Positions 1 to 11,500 of a DNA stretch of 64,000 nt are shown piece by piece. Numbering within the stretch: position 1 is the first letter of the stretch; each line of letters begins with the position of its first letter. The notes under the pieces were generated by a model. It made no database searches. It saw nothing but the letters and a program-made list of their open reading frames with translations, and had not been told where the DNA came from. The stretch lies in contig CM037788.1 in the NCBI GenBank assembly GCA_021229015.1, forward strand, positions 45,994,497 to 46,058,496, read 5' to 3'. Origin of the DNA: Solen grandis. Taxonomy: Eukaryota > Mollusca > Bivalvia > Adapedonta > Solenidae. The position numbers and the translations under genes are program-made.

Positions 1-388
1 CAGGTTCGAATTTGGGTTATGTGGGTCAAAAAGTAGGTAAGGTCAAATCTATAAAACTTGTTAACACTAAGGCCACATTTTTGGCCCATTTTTGTTGAAA
101 CTTGGTCAGAATGTTTGTTTTCATAAAATCTTGAACAAGTTCGAATTTGGGTCATGTGGGGTCAAAAAGTAGGTCATGAGGTCAAATCTTAGAAAAAAAA
201 ATTAACACTCCCACATTTTTTGCCATATCTTCATGAAACTTCGTCGGAATGACTGTTTCCATAAAATCTTGGACAAGTTCGAAAGTGGGTCATGTGGGGT
301 CAAAAAGTAGGTCAATATGAAAAATCCAACATATGTTGCTCATTTATAATCAGGTGAGCGATTCAGGGCCATCATGGCACTCTTGTTT
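1..388 (+). mobile_element. 3' part of a tandem-core terminal-hairpin repeat (copy A)
   Basis: The segment enters from the window edge and consists of units containing 'gggtcatgtggggtcaaaaa' spaced about 140 bp apart. It ends with CAGGTGAGCGATTCAGGGCC followed by a CTCTTGTT end. The same terminus closes copies B, C, D, F and G, and reversed copy I at 23107-23677 carries a nearly identical core. I infer a non-autonomous Helentron/DINE-like (pearl-like) element. Its 5' end lies outside the window. Confidence 0.7.
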
Positions 389-939
389 AAAATAATATGG
401 CATAAGTGATCCTTAGGACAAGACATTGTATCATGAACAAAAGCCAGGTCGCTAGCTTGAAGGTCAAGGTCACAGCACTCGACTTTAATCTTGTCCCAGC
501 TGTGGTGTTTTGAAATAACTTGACACAATGATAAAGGGGTTCCTTAAAGTGGTCCATTTTTTTCTTTTGATATGTGTTTTGAAATAACTTGGCTCAAACA
601 AGAACCAAGTTGCTAGCTTCAAGGTCAAGGTCACAGCAGTCGTGTTAAAAAATTGTGAAAGCAGTCCTGTTTAGGCTGCATCTTTTTTGTGTCTAATCAT
701 GTTTCGAAATAACTTGGCACAGGGATCCTTAGGATAAAACGGCATTTCGTAAAAAAAGTACCAGAATACTACCTTGAAGGTTAAAGTCACATCACTTGGT
801 TTAGTTCAGGGTCACAGCACTCATTTGGTCTTAAAATCATCCTTTTTATTTCCAATTTTTCATCATATTCACTGACAAAAATAGCATCTAATAAAAAAAA
901 AATGGTGGGGGCATCCGTGTCCTATGGACACATTTCTAG
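389..939 (+). mobile_element. Degenerate tandem repeat ending in a Helitron-type 3' terminus
   Basis: Degenerate units of roughly 160 bp share 'gaaataacttggcac' and 'aaggtcaaggtcacagca'. The block ends in a 6-bp hairpin (GTGTCC at 917-922, GGACAC at 926-931), then CATTT, then CTAG at 936-939, with T as the next base. A short 3' hairpin followed by CTRR and a T is the known signature of Helitron 3' ends. No Rep/helicase gene is present, so this would be non-autonomous. The 5' end was not located. Confidence 0.5.
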
Positions 940-1499
940 TTATTTTTAATAATTAATATACTACTTTGTATGCACCTATTTAATAATATATAGGAAAAAA
1001 ATTTTATCACAAATTAATGACCAAAATAGTATATGGAAATATAGTGACGTATGTAACTATACACACTGGAGACAAGTAACATGTTCACGTTTGGGATGAA
1101 TTTGTAATGGTATTTTATTAAGTATGGTTTTTATTTAGATGAAATTGTAGACAGCTATAAAATCATATTTGGTTTCATTATCAGTAATATGGCAGAAACA
1201 TATCCTATATGACAATTATAAAGAGAAATATAAGGGCACGATATATGCCGTGACACTAGAAGTTCATCTCTTTATGACGAAGAAATGGAGACAATTGTTA
1301 CGATGATTTATGTCTTTTTAATGTCCGTTTCAAGATGGTTTACATTTAAACATGAATACTTTAGAATATTATACTCTGATTCAGTGGTATACAAACATTC
1401 CTAACACAAACTTATTAATCATTATACAGTCCTTAAACATAATTCCAGTCTTTAAAAATGATACGCATTCATAAACTAGTCTTACAAAAGGCAGACACA
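940..1499. other. AT-rich intergenic stretch with no feature seen
   Basis: No open reading frame, terminal repeat or RNA-like structure stands out here. Confidence 0.5.
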
Positions 1500-2054
1500 A
1501 TATTTCATTAATGCATTATTTTGTCAGAGTTGTCTGTATCATATATTGCACAATTGTTGCTCATAAGTAATAGGAAACACCTTTTGATTTTGGGTTATGT
1601 TCTTCAAGGGTCAAGGTCACGAGGTTATATAAGTTTAATTCTCATAAATACTGTTATAAGTAAGTATTGTTCGACTGATAACTCTAAATCTCATAATTAT
1701 GCCCCCCCCCCCTTACATTATGTGCTTATGAGCGTTACTACTGACTTGTTTTTCTTATAATAAAGCATGAAACACTTATAATCTTTTGATTGTATATTAC
1801 TGACAATGTTATTTTGTTTGAAATTACACACACTTACGTAAATCATCTCCACTTCATTTATTTCAGTAAAGATACAGTTTCATCTTTTTAGCAGTGTTAA
1901 TAATAGTCAGTAGTAAACTTTCACCAAAATAAGTTTTGGACCAATTTGTGACACACCCCCATTATGAAGTCAAACATCATACATATAATATGCCTATATA
2001 AATATTATGGTATATGAGTGGGGCATATATGTTTTACAAACATTTCTTGTTTTT
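1500..2054 (+). repeat. Dispersed repeat fragment, copy 1
   Basis: Two parts of this stretch recur at 13398-13790: the block around 'attgcacaattgttgct' (about 1540 and 13408) and the block 'attatgaagtcaaacatcat' (about 1962 and 13692). Both copies end near 'acatttcttgttttt'. A run of ten C at about 1701-1710 lies inside. Copy B of the tandem-core element begins directly at the 3' end, so this end has acted as an insertion site. Confidence 0.6.
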
Positions 2055-3288
2055 AGCTCACCTGAGCACAACGTGCTCATGGTGAGCTATTGTGATCGCC
2101 TTTTGTCCTGCGTCCGTGCATGTGTCCATCGTCAACAGTTTTCTTTAAACGACATCTCCTCTGAAACCACTGGGCCAAATTTGATAAAATTCACCTGTGA
2201 TGTTCCTTGCATGAAGCTCTACCAAAGTTGTTAAAATGGTTCCGGTCCGTTGCATATCTGGGTGACAGGAACTAAAAATAGATTCTTAAAATGAAATCTT
2301 TAAAAATCTTCTTCCCCGAAACCACAAGGCCTGGAGCTTAGATATTTGATGTGTGGCATTGTCATATGAACGAACCTCTACCATGATAAAACAAATCATG
2401 ACACTGGGGTCAAAATTGGCCTCGTCCCAGGGGTCACTATATTTTACATAGGCTTATATAGGAAAATCTAGATAAATCTCCTTGCCACAAGGCCTGGATT
2501 TAAGATATTGGATGTGTAGTATTGTCAAGTGGACCTCTACCAAGTTTGTTCAAATCATGGCCCTGGGGTCAAAACTGGCTACGCCCCAGGGGGTCACTTA
2601 ATTTGCATAGGCATATATCGGAAAATTTAGAAAAAAAGCTTGTTAGAAACCACAATGCCTGGAGTTTAGATATTTGGTGTGTAACATGACCTTATAGACA
2701 TGCCTCAAGTTTGTTCAAATCCGAGCCCTTGGGTCAAAATTGACCCCGTCCCCGTCCCAGGGGTCACTTGATTTTACATAGGCCTAAATAGGAAAATCTA
2801 GAAAAGTCTTCTCAGAAACCACAAGGCCTGAAATTTAGATATTTGGTGTAACATTGCCATATGGACACCTACCAAGTTTGTTCAAATTATGGCCCTTGGG
2901 TCAAAATTGGCCCCGCCCCAAGGGTCACTTGATTTTACATAGGCTTAAATAGGAAAATTAAGAAAAAAATATTTTTCTTAGAAACCACAAGGCCTGGAGT
3001 TTAAATATCTGGTGTGTAACATTGCCTTATGCACATCTACCAAGTTTGTTAAAATCATGGCCCTTGGGTGAAAATTGGCCCCGTCCCAGGGGTCACTTGA
3101 TTTAACTTATATAGGAAAGATTTTTAAATTATCATTGTGAGAAACAACAAGAACATGGGTTTAGTTATTTGGTATTTAACATGGCTTTGTGGACCTGAAC
3201 CAAGTTTTCAGTTTGACTGTTTTATAAAAGGCAATGAAGGCAATATTAATCAGGTGAGAAATTCAGGGCCATCATGGCCCTCTTGTTC
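2055..3288 (+). mobile_element. Tandem-core terminal-hairpin element, copy B (complete)
   Basis: The 5' end reads TAGCTCACCTGAGCACAACG and includes an inverted GTGCTCA..GGTGAGC arm. The 3' end at 3251-3288 reads CAGGTGAG, then a GGGCCATCATGGCCC hairpin and TCTTGTT. The core holds five units with 'aggcctggagtttagatatt' at about 2326, 2489, 2655, 2824 and 2989, a period near 165 bp. Asymmetric terminal inverted repeats, a 3' hairpin, a tandem core and T-rich flanks match the known architecture of Helentron-associated (DINE/pearl) elements. The class assignment is inference. Confidence 0.65.
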
Positions 3289-3841
3289 AACAAGAGATAA
3301 AGATTGTTAAGACATTGATGTCAGATTATACAAAATTAAAAGTTTTGATAAAAGACTTAAGTTTAGGTTTTCTTGATAACAAAGTGTTCAAATCTTGATA
3401 ATTTTAATATAGACTTGTTCAAATAGTTTTGTTTGCTTTAAGTGTCAAGGGTTTCAAGTGAGTGTCTTTTTGTTACAAATATAGGACAATTTATTTGTTT
3501 TAAGAGTGTCAGTTGACAGATATAACACTTACTGTGATCACTGAAAAAAATGCACACCAATGTCATATATATAGAGAAAAGGCCCAATACCAAATATTTC
3601 TTCATCACATGAGAGCTGTTGGAAGAATGACCTGTGAATGTGACTATTGAAGCTAGATCAGCCTGCATAATCAAATTACATATTACAAACTGATCAAACT
3701 GATCAAACCATGTGAAAACATATTTCTGTCTGATGCATATACTGTTATAGAAATTAATTATAAGTAGGACTGATTATTTATCTCTTGCATACTTACTTGC
3801 GAGGTCTCATAGAATGTTTCTGTTTTCAGAAATTATGAAGG
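3289..3841 (+). promoter_or_regulatory. 5' flank of the LRR gene with a 3' splice acceptor
   Basis: A pyrimidine-rich tract ending in TTTCTGTTTTCAG has its AG at 3828-3829, twelve bases before the LRR start codon. It is a good 3' splice site, so I infer an intron in the 5' UTR with the whole coding sequence in one exon. The upstream UTR exon was not identified. The rest of the stretch is AT-rich and featureless. Confidence 0.5.
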
Positions 3842-5593
3842 ATGATTAAAGCCAAGGGAAGTAACTATGTGTGCCTTATTTTACTTTGCTGCCGGATATC
3901 CAGTGGATTTACTTGCCCTTTGCAGTGTCAGTGTGCAGGGAAGCTGTATGTGTACTGTGACCATGCCAACATCACAAATGGTGACCTTTCCACCTTGGTC
4001 AAGGATGTTCCCACAGAAACAACATACATTGACCTAAGTTACAATGACCTTACAACCTTGCCAGCCAATCTGTTTGAGAATTTCACAGAGCTGATTAATC
4101 TCGATATAAGTCATAATGACATTGCTGCCATACCTGAGGGAGTGTTTAAAAGACTACCAAAGTTACAGAAAATTTATCTGAACCATAACCTTATCACAAG
4201 ACTTGAAAATAGAACGTTTTCAGAGTTACCTCTCTTGAAAGAAGTACACTTATATAACAATAAAATAAGTGCAATAGAGTTTTGTGCATTTAGTAAATCT
4301 CCAAACCAAGAGAAACTGATATTGAGTCAAAATAACCTGACCACTATCACTAGAGTGACTTTTGCAAGTATCAGACATTTGTTCAGTTTGGATCTATCCT
4401 ATAATTCAATTAATTTCATCAGTGACAAATCATTCTCAAGTCTTATTTCATTACAAACTCTTTTGCTGTCACATAATCAGATTTCATCACTTCGTCAACA
4501 GACATTTTCAGATTTGCATCTGCTTGAACATCTTAACATTGATGCAAATAAATTGTCAGCAATTGAAAGTGAAGACTTTGATCCCTTCAGAGAGTCGCTG
4601 AAAATACTGTCTCTTCGTGAAAATCAGCTATCTTCGCTGAGCAGTGATGTTTTTGTAGGAATGACTTCGTTACAAACCATTGACATTAGTTTCAACAATA
4701 TCAACCATCTAGATAGTAATGTATTTTTAGGTTTGAGTCTGTTCCATGTGTTCCTTCAGGGTAACCGAATAAAGGAAATTACAAGCGATATGTTTCGAGG
4801 AAGTCGAAAGATTATCTATTTGGACCTAAGTTTGAATGATATATCGTCACTTATAGAAGGAGCTTTTGATAGTTTTCGAGAGTCAATATATAATTTGCAT
4901 TTAGAGTCGAATAATCTTGAGAGAATTCTTAGTGTGATGTTTGATGGAATGAGGTATTTGCAAACAGTGAATCTTTCAGACAATGCATTAAGTTTCATTG
5001 AAGATGGTGCATTCAAAGATCTTGTTAATCTGAATGATCTAGACCTATCATTTAATCGATTGTCTGTCATAAGCCCAAATTTGTTTCGAGGAATGACATC
5101 ACTGAAGAAATTAGACTTGCAAAATAACCCTCTGCAGACATTTGAATGGACTGATTTTTCTCGCCAAAGGAATAATTTACATATTACAGTTAATTTAACT
5201 GTTTCTGATGTAACAGAAAAATCAGTGTTTATAGAATGGCCTTACAAAGATGGGTCGCAGATCTACTGGTCTAGGTATGTGTACTGTGTTGGTGCTGAGT
5301 ATTGCCCATTTAGATGGCAGGCAGAGTTTCTCGCTCCGTATGAAAAAGATATCATTTTGAACAATCTGTCTGCATCGTCTACATACTATATATGTATAAA
5401 TCCTGCATTTACATCAGAAAAAGTCTCAATGCAACAATGTGGATTTTTTACAACAGCAGAAAAAATAACTGTTGCTTCAACTGTTCATCCGAACATAACA
5501 CAAACGTCTACCTCATCAGGAACTTGGATTGATGACAGGACATATTCATACTTGTTACTGTCATTATGCTTGGTGGTGTTTCTTTTCTATTGA
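3842..5593 (+). CDS. Leucine-rich-repeat surface protein, likely GPI-anchored or tail-anchored
   Basis: Intact 583-codon reading frame. Residues 1-22 form a hydrophobic signal peptide. A cysteine-rich LRR N-cap follows (CPLQCQCAG..YVYC). About 16 typical LRRs run from about residue 60 to 430, starting with YIDLSYNDLTTL and ending with KLDLQNNPLQTF. A fibronectin-III-like beta region with several cysteines spans about 445-540. The chain ends in a Thr/Ser-rich linker and a hydrophobic tail (LLLSLCLVVFLFY) with no cytoplasmic domain. That tail suggests GPI attachment or a bare C-terminal anchor; there is no TIR domain, so it is not a complete Toll receptor. Extracellular LRR proteins of this type bind ligands in adhesion or innate immunity. 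The ligand is unknown. A splice acceptor lies just upstream. The intact frame contrasts with the decayed mobile genes nearby. Confidence 0.9.
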   Translation: MIKAKGSNYVCLILLCCRISSGFTCPLQCQCAGKLYVYCDHANITNGDLSTLVKDVPTETTYIDLSYNDLTTLPANLFENFTELINLDISHNDIAAIPEGVFKRLPKLQKIYLNHNLITRLENRTFSELPLLKEVHLYNNKISAIEFCAFSKSPNQEKLILSQNNLTTITRVTFASIRHLFSLDLSYNSINFISDKSFSSLISLQTLLLSHNQISSLRQQTFSDLHLLEHLNIDANKLSAIESEDFDPFRESLKILSLRENQLSSLSSDVFVGMTSLQTIDISFNNINHLDSNVFLGLSLFHVFLQGNRIKEITSDMFRGSRKIIYLDLSLNDISSLIEGAFDSFRESIYNLHLESNNLERILSVMFDGMRYLQTVNLSDNALSFIEDGAFKDLVNLNDLDLSFNRLSVISPNLFRGMTSLKKLDLQNNPLQTFEWTDFSRQRNNLHITVNLTVSDVTEKSVFIEWPYKDGSQIYWSRYVYCVGAEYCPFRWQAEFLAPYEKDIILNNLSASSTYYICINPAFTSEKVSMQQCGFFTTAEKITVASTVHPNITQTSTSSGTWIDDRTYSYLLLSLCLVVFLFY

Positions 5594-5899
5594 TAAAAAG
5601 GTGTGTGCTAAAAAGTTAAAATGTTACATGTAGAAAAAGTCTATCCAGAAAGGAATGTGCCATTTATATCATTTTCTCTGTTTATGATTTTGTTAAAAAT
5701 CGATTAAGTGTATATTTTGAATAATTGATTTCATTAATTCAGCTGAGGTTTATGTTGTGAAACAGAACTCTTCATAATATGAATTTTTACAGTAATGTCA
5801 TTTCATGAGAAGGTCATTTTTCATTGATAAACTATCATAAAATGAGAAAGGAGAAAACCAAACATAGATCATATACGAGGAATGTTCATATATGAGTGT
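5594..5899 (+). other. 3' flank of the LRR gene
   Basis: AT-rich sequence, presumably 3' UTR. I saw no convincing polyadenylation signal and no other feature. Confidence 0.4.
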
Positions 5900-7110
5900 A
5901 TCTAAGCACATAATAATGTAGTCTTGATAGATTTCAATGAAAAAAAATATTTGGTCCCCTTGAGGTGTTCACCGCTAACAGATTTGCAAAGTATCAGTCT
6001 TCTGATCAAATCCTTGAAAGCATTTTCATAGTCTTTTCTAGGTATACTTTGAAGACACTAGGATATTGCAGAACCAAGGTGTTTGTGCTGGACAAACTTT
6101 TGACCTGAAAGGTATTTTTAAGCCTTGGGAACAAAAAGAAGTCACACAAGGCAAGGTTAGGCAAATAACCTTTTCCTGATTCAGAAAGTCATGTACAATC
6201 TGACATTGGTCAAACCTGTTGCAGGTCTTCTTCTTTTTTAATATTTCTTGAGTTTTCGAAAGAATCTAAGTCTTGTAAATCTTTGCATTTGCCTAAACGT
6301 ACAGCAACCTGAATGGTGGAACCCTGAGTTGTGAAAAATATGGCATACATAACCTTATTATGGATTCACCTGCGGAAGCTGGGTTGGATGGTCTGTGTCA
6401 ACTGATGTCTGCTTTATAACTCAAACAAATCGATCTTTACCAAACATGGTCAAAATATATATGCGCACACAATATCTCGGTTCCTTTCGATAACCAGCCA
6501 GATTTTCATTGTCAATTAACAGTGTTTGCTGTCTAACACTGGCAAATGTGAACCGAATTTTACCAAACTTTATCAAAATGGCACAATATCTCAATTTAAT
6601 TTGAAAAGCAGTCAGAATATCCCAGACATTCCAGAGTTTTGATCCTTAAATTGATAAAATTGCCGGATGTGCGTATTTTGCGATAAACAGCGCTCTTGTT
6701 GACACTTATGGTCCACTTTGCAATGCATGGTCTTTTGCCAGATTTTGTTGCCCATATTTTGTTCAGAATCTTTTGTTTGCGCTCAAAAAATGCACCCATG
6801 TCTCATTACCAGTGACAACATTTGCAAAAGACCGTACATTATAATTTGGAAACTGTATAAGCAACATTTTCCCGCATTAAATACTTGCTTATTTCTGCTC
6901 ATCCTTCAGCAGATGGGGAATCCATCAAGCACAGATCTTTCTCATTTTCAAATTATGTTGCTGTTCTTAATGAGATGCCAACCATACTAGCTGTTTGCCT
7001 AGTGGTGTACTTTGGATCAGTAGCAACTACTTCTTTCACTCCAGCAACCATCTTGACAGACATTGCTGTTTTCTGTCTTAATACCCTATTCCAAGAATGC
7101 AAAGATTCTT
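5900..7110 (-). pseudogene. Decayed mariner-type transposase
   Basis: On the minus strand, pieces of a Tc1/mariner transposase can be read in order from right to left. An N-terminal helix-turn-helix-like piece (TDPKYTTRQTASMVGISLRT) comes from about 7060. The first catalytic block reads VTGNETWVH at 6790-6816. A block KIWATKSGKRPCIAKWTIS lies near 6700-6760. The third catalytic block CDFFLFPRLK lies near 6117-6146, and C-terminal remnants run to about 5925. In active members the first block is VTGDE, so the catalytic Asp is now Asn. There are many stops and frame changes. No terminal inverted repeats were recognised. Confidence 0.75.
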
Positions 7111-7160
7111 AATAAAGGACCATATTTCACTGGTGTACTCTGATCTTCTACCAAACATTT

Positions 7161-7905
7161 TTAGCTCACCAGAGCACAAAGTGCTCAAAGGTGAGCTTTT
7201 GTGATCGCCCTACGTCTGTCGTCGTCCGTAGTCAACAATTTAATTTATAACGACATCTCCTCTGAAACCGCTGGGCAGAATTTGAATTAAACTTGGCAGG
7301 GATGATCCTCGGGTGTCGCTTGACAAAAGTTGTTAAATTATTCCGATCCTTAAAAAAACATGGATGCCAGGGGCGGGGCTAATTTGCCTTGTATGTTTAT
7401 AGTGAAATCTTAAAATGACATCTCTGAAATCACTGGACAGAATTTGATTAAATTTGGCAGGGATGATCCTTTGGTGAAGCTTCACAAAAGTTGCTGAAAT
7501 TATTCCGATCCATAAAAAAGCATGGCTGCTAGGGGCAGGGCTAATTTGCCTTATACGTATATAGTGAAATCTTTAAATGACATCTCCTCTGAAATTACTG
7601 GACAAAATTTGATTAAATTCGGCAGGGATGATCCTTGGGTGAAGCTTCACAAAAGTTGCTGAATTTATTCCGATTCATAAAATAGTATGGCCGCCAGAGG
7701 TGGGGCTAATTTGCATATATGTATATAGTGAAATCTTTAAACGACATCACCTCTGAAACTGCTGGACAGAATTTGATAAAACTTTGCAGGGATCACCTTC
7801 TTCAAAACTACTGGCCAGATTTCAAAATGTTTTAATACAGACTGATGTTCATTGGGTAACCCTATACTCAGGTGAGCGATCCAGGGCCATCATGACCTTC
7901 TTGTT
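7161..7905 (+). mobile_element. Tandem-core terminal-hairpin element, copy C
   Basis: The 5' end TTAGCTCACCAGAGCACAAA and the 3' end CAGGTGAGCGATCCAGGGCC with TTCTTGTT match copy B, but the core is different. It has units around 'ttggcagggatgatccttgg' at about 7295, 7456, 7621 and 7784, a period of about 163 bp. The core shares no obvious sequence with copies B or F. Confidence 0.65.
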
Positions 7906-8057
7906 TATTACTATATACTAGTAAGCAATAGACACAGCTAACATTTTTATGGGTGTGATATCAATGTAAAGCTTACATGTAAACCTTCTCAATAATCTTG
8001 TTGATTTCCTCATGATTTTTGCATTATTTAGTGAGATAACATTCTAGATGCATTCCT
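7906..8057. other. Short spacer between two tandem-core elements
   Basis: AT-rich sequence with no feature seen. Confidence 0.4.
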
Positions 8058-9176
8058 AGTGCTCAAGGTGATTCTTTTGTTATCGCCCTGCGTGCGTCGT
8101 CCGTCGTCAACAATTAACCTTAAACGACATAACCTCTGAAACCGGTGGGCAGACTTTGATTAAACTTGGCAGGGGTGTTCTTTGGGTGAACATTCACAAA
8201 AGTTGCTTAAATAAAATTGATCCATGTGGAACTCTGGTTGCCATGGCAACGGAAAGAAAAAAATATGAAAACTTTAAAACCATCTTCTTCAAAACTATTT
8301 GCCAGATTTCAAAATATTTTGGTACAGATGTTCTTTGGGTAACTCTCTATCAAGATTGCTAAAATTATTCCAATCCGAAAAAAACATTGCCACCAGGGGC
8401 GGGGCTAATTTGCCTAATATGTATAAAGTGAAATCTTAAAAGACATCTCTTCTGAAATCACTGGACAGAAGTTGATTAAATTTGGCAGGGATGATCCTTG
8501 GGTGTAGCTTCACAAAAGTTTAAAAATCTTTAAACGAAATCTCCTCTGCAACCGCTGGACTGTATTTCATTAAATTTGGCAGGGATGACCTTGGGTCAAG
8601 CTTCACAAAAGTAAAATTATTCTGATCCATAAAGAAATATGGCCACCAGAGGTTGGGCTAATTTGCCTGATATGTAAAAAGTGAAATCTTTAAACGACAT
8701 CTCCTCTGAAATCACTGGACAATATGTGATTAAATTTGGCAGGGATGATCCTTGGGTGAAGCTTCACAAAAGTTGTTAATATTTTTCCGATCCTTAAAAA
8801 AAAACATGGCTACCAGAGGCGGGGCTAATTTGCCTTATATGTGTATGGTGAAATCTTTAAATGATATTTCCTTTGAAACCACTGGAAATATTTTGATTTT
8901 AATTTTGCATGGATGATCCTTGGGTGAAGCTTCACAAAAGTTGCTAAAATTATTCCGATTCATAAAAAATATGGCTTATTTGCCTTATATGTATATATTG
9001 AAAACTTAAAACGACCTCTCCTCTGAAACTGCTGGACAGAATTTGATAAAACTCTGCAGGGATCATCTTCTTCAAAATTACTGGCCAGATTTCAAAATGT
9101 TTTAATACAGACTGATGTTCATTGGGTAACCCTATACTCAGGTGAGCGATCAATGGGCCATCATGGTCCTCTTGTT
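8058..9176 (+). mobile_element. Tandem-core terminal-hairpin element, copy D
   Basis: It starts at GTGCTCAAGGTGA (the first bases of the terminus are missing) and continues into 'tatcgccctgcgtgcgtcgt'. It ends CAGGTGAGCGATCAATGGGC..CTCTTGTT. The core is the same 'ggcagggatgatccttgggt' class as copies C and H, with about six units. The last ~150 bp nearly repeat the end of copy C, including 'ttcattgggtaaccctatac'. Confidence 0.65.
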
Positions 9177-9916
9177 AACAATCCTCATACATTCAAAGCA
9201 AATGAAAGGTATTATAGTAAGAATTTTTAAGAAACATGTCTTTCGTTCTACATTACAACATAAACTAGTGGTATATGAACATAAATTGACCCCAGATCTA
9301 TATTTTGTGAAAGGTTTGGTTGCTTAATGTGCATTTTCATAAAATTGTAATGCAGTTCAATCTAATACGGTGGTAAGCATTAAAATGGAGCTGTCTAGGT
9401 AAGCATAAAAATGGAGCTGTCTAGGTTAGCATTATAATAGAGCTGCACAGTATAAAACCTGATGAGCCTGTGAGATAATTGCAGGCTGGTCTTGTAATAT
9501 GCTGGTTGCATTGGTCAAGTTTATGACAGAAATAAATCCTAATCTGTTATTGTCATTATTTATTCTTTTCATGTCTAAAAAATCTAAAAAAATTCTATAT
9601 ATTTTTCTTTTCTTCTTAACAAATATAAAAATACTTATATAATATTTTTATTGGCAAATACTTGTATAAAGTAATATGAAGTTTATCAAAGTACTACATG
9701 AGTGTATAATTACCTTCAGATGTCATAAATTTTACATGATATTTATTTGTACATACTTAAGAGAATTTTACAGTTATTTATTCTATGGGAAAAATGCACA
9801 CCAATAAATGAGATTTAACTACAGCTTCAGTTCCTTGTATGTCAGTATTTCCATCAAGATTGTCTTATTAGGGCTTTCTGCCTCAAACAGAAAGACATAG
9901 TGGGTTTGTACTGTTT
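9177..9916. other. AT-rich stretch with a small tandem triplication
   Basis: Three near-identical units containing 'gcataaaaatggagctgtct' lie at about 9375-9445, period about 27 bp. Otherwise no feature is seen. Confidence 0.4.
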
Positions 9917-10130
9917 ATAGCTCACCTGAGTATGACCTGCTCAAGGTTGGCTATCGTGGTCAATCAATGTCCATCTTCCATCCGTCAAGTAAGTCCATCA
10001 GTCAACATTTTCTTGTGTACACTCTAGTATCTTCATTTCTTAAGCAATCTTCTTCAAACTATATAAAGCATAAAAAGTCTCAAATACAAGGTGAAGCTTT
10101 TAAAATTGATCACGCAGTGTCAATTTATAA
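9917..10130 (+). mobile_element. Partial 5' end of a tandem-core element, copy E
   Basis: The start TAGCTCACCTGAGTATGACC followed by 'gctcaaggttggctatcgtg' is a diverged version of the shared 5' terminus. No matching 3' hairpin end follows. The right boundary is approximate. Confidence 0.4.
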
Positions 10131-10989
10131 CTATGAACTGCTAGTCATCCAACAGCACTGCTCAAATATTGTAGGGCAAAGCTGTGTGATGATCTATATT
10201 GGGCAGGTGTCTGTAACAAAACTGTCAAATCCATGTTATATCCCGATGGCTCTAATAGTAACTTGAGTGATAGATCACGTAATTAGATTCCTGAGAAGCA
10301 CAGGTTTCTTATGAAAAATTTAAATAGGATCAATTAGGATAGATTAGGGTGGTTTCACTTGCCTGATCATTACATGGCGGCTGGTATGGGTGGAACCACA
10401 AAACAGTAACACCAAGTAGGTTAGGATAGTGTGGTCTCGCTTGCCGGACTGACTGAGGCGGCAGTTTCAGGAGGGGCCACAGAACAAACATATTTAGGTA
10501 CCATGCAGATTTGCCCCATGAACTTTGGGGATCTCTAAGTGGCCGGAGGTAGCTAGAAGTAAGATAAGATGCTCTAAGTGCGCTGAGTGCCAGGGAGGGG
10601 TCAGGACCCTTGCCCGCGGGAAGTTAAGCCCTATACAAGCGGCACCCAGGCATCATTTAAGTGGGCTTACCCGGTAATGCAGCTGTGATTTCCGATCTTG
10701 GACAACCAAGTCAGCAGCTTTTTATTGTTGGGATGCAGCCAATACCTATTTATCAGGTTGGCCAACAAAACCAGCAATATGTCAGTACTAAATTTTAAAG
10801 ACAACAAGACGTAAATTAGGTTAAAATAGTTAATATTTTGAATTTCTGTTGACCAAAACTTCTAGAACCAAAAGTAGATATTAAAAGCAACAACATCCCA
10901 TGGCAAAACTCTTATGGGATAATTTTGTTAGCACAGTACTATTCTGAGAGAGGGTTGACAATGCGTGTAGGGAGCGGGCAGAACAAATC
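10131..10989. other. Unclassified stretch with a GC-richer block
   Basis: About 10340-10780 is less AT-rich than its surroundings and contains two related units ('gtttcacttgcctgatcat' and 'gtctcgcttgccggactgac'). It may be an old transposon or SINE fragment. I did not recognise it and found no gene. Confidence 0.3.
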
Positions 10990-11500
10990 GATGAGCGCAG
11001 GTGGTTTAAATTCTTAAATTACTTTACAACAGACTCTTTTTTACGCCCCCTCCCACTTCGAAAAAGAGGGGGCATATTGCTTTGCACATGTGGGTCGATC
11101 TGTCGTAGACCAAACCTTATCCAAGTGATAAATTTAGTTCTATTTGACCCTTAAGTCTCAAACTTAATATGGTTGTTGCTTATGACTAGTAGAAGATCCC
11201 TATTGATTTTGGTGTTAATACTGCCATTGTCAATGATAACATGCTAACATATTTTTATATGAAAGTCTTGTCCGAGTGATAACTTAAGTTCCATTTGACC
11301 CTGAGATCTCAAACTTGGTATGGCTGGTGCTTATGAATAGAAGAAGACCTCATTTGATTTTAGGAGTTGTACTTTAAAGGTCAAGGTCATGAGGTAATAA
11401 GTTAAATTCTCACAAACACTGTAACTTAAGTATTGTCCGACGGATTACTCAAAATCTGATTGACTCCTAAGGCCTCAAACATTATACACTAGTTACTTAA
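10990..11500 (+). repeat. Dispersed repeat copy 2, left part (interrupted)
   Basis: It contains 'cgccccctcccacttcgaaa' near 11045 and degenerate units with 'gactagtagaagatccctat' and 'aaggtcaaggtcatgaggta'. The right continuation resumes at 13281 with the matching 'gactagtagaagatccgtat'. Together these form one older repeat split by the element at 11501-13280. Confidence 0.6.

Noticed and set aside
10560..10700. Possible 5S rRNA-like string 'gggaagttaagc'
   Set aside because: Only about 12 bases resemble 5S rRNA; the rest does not fold or align.
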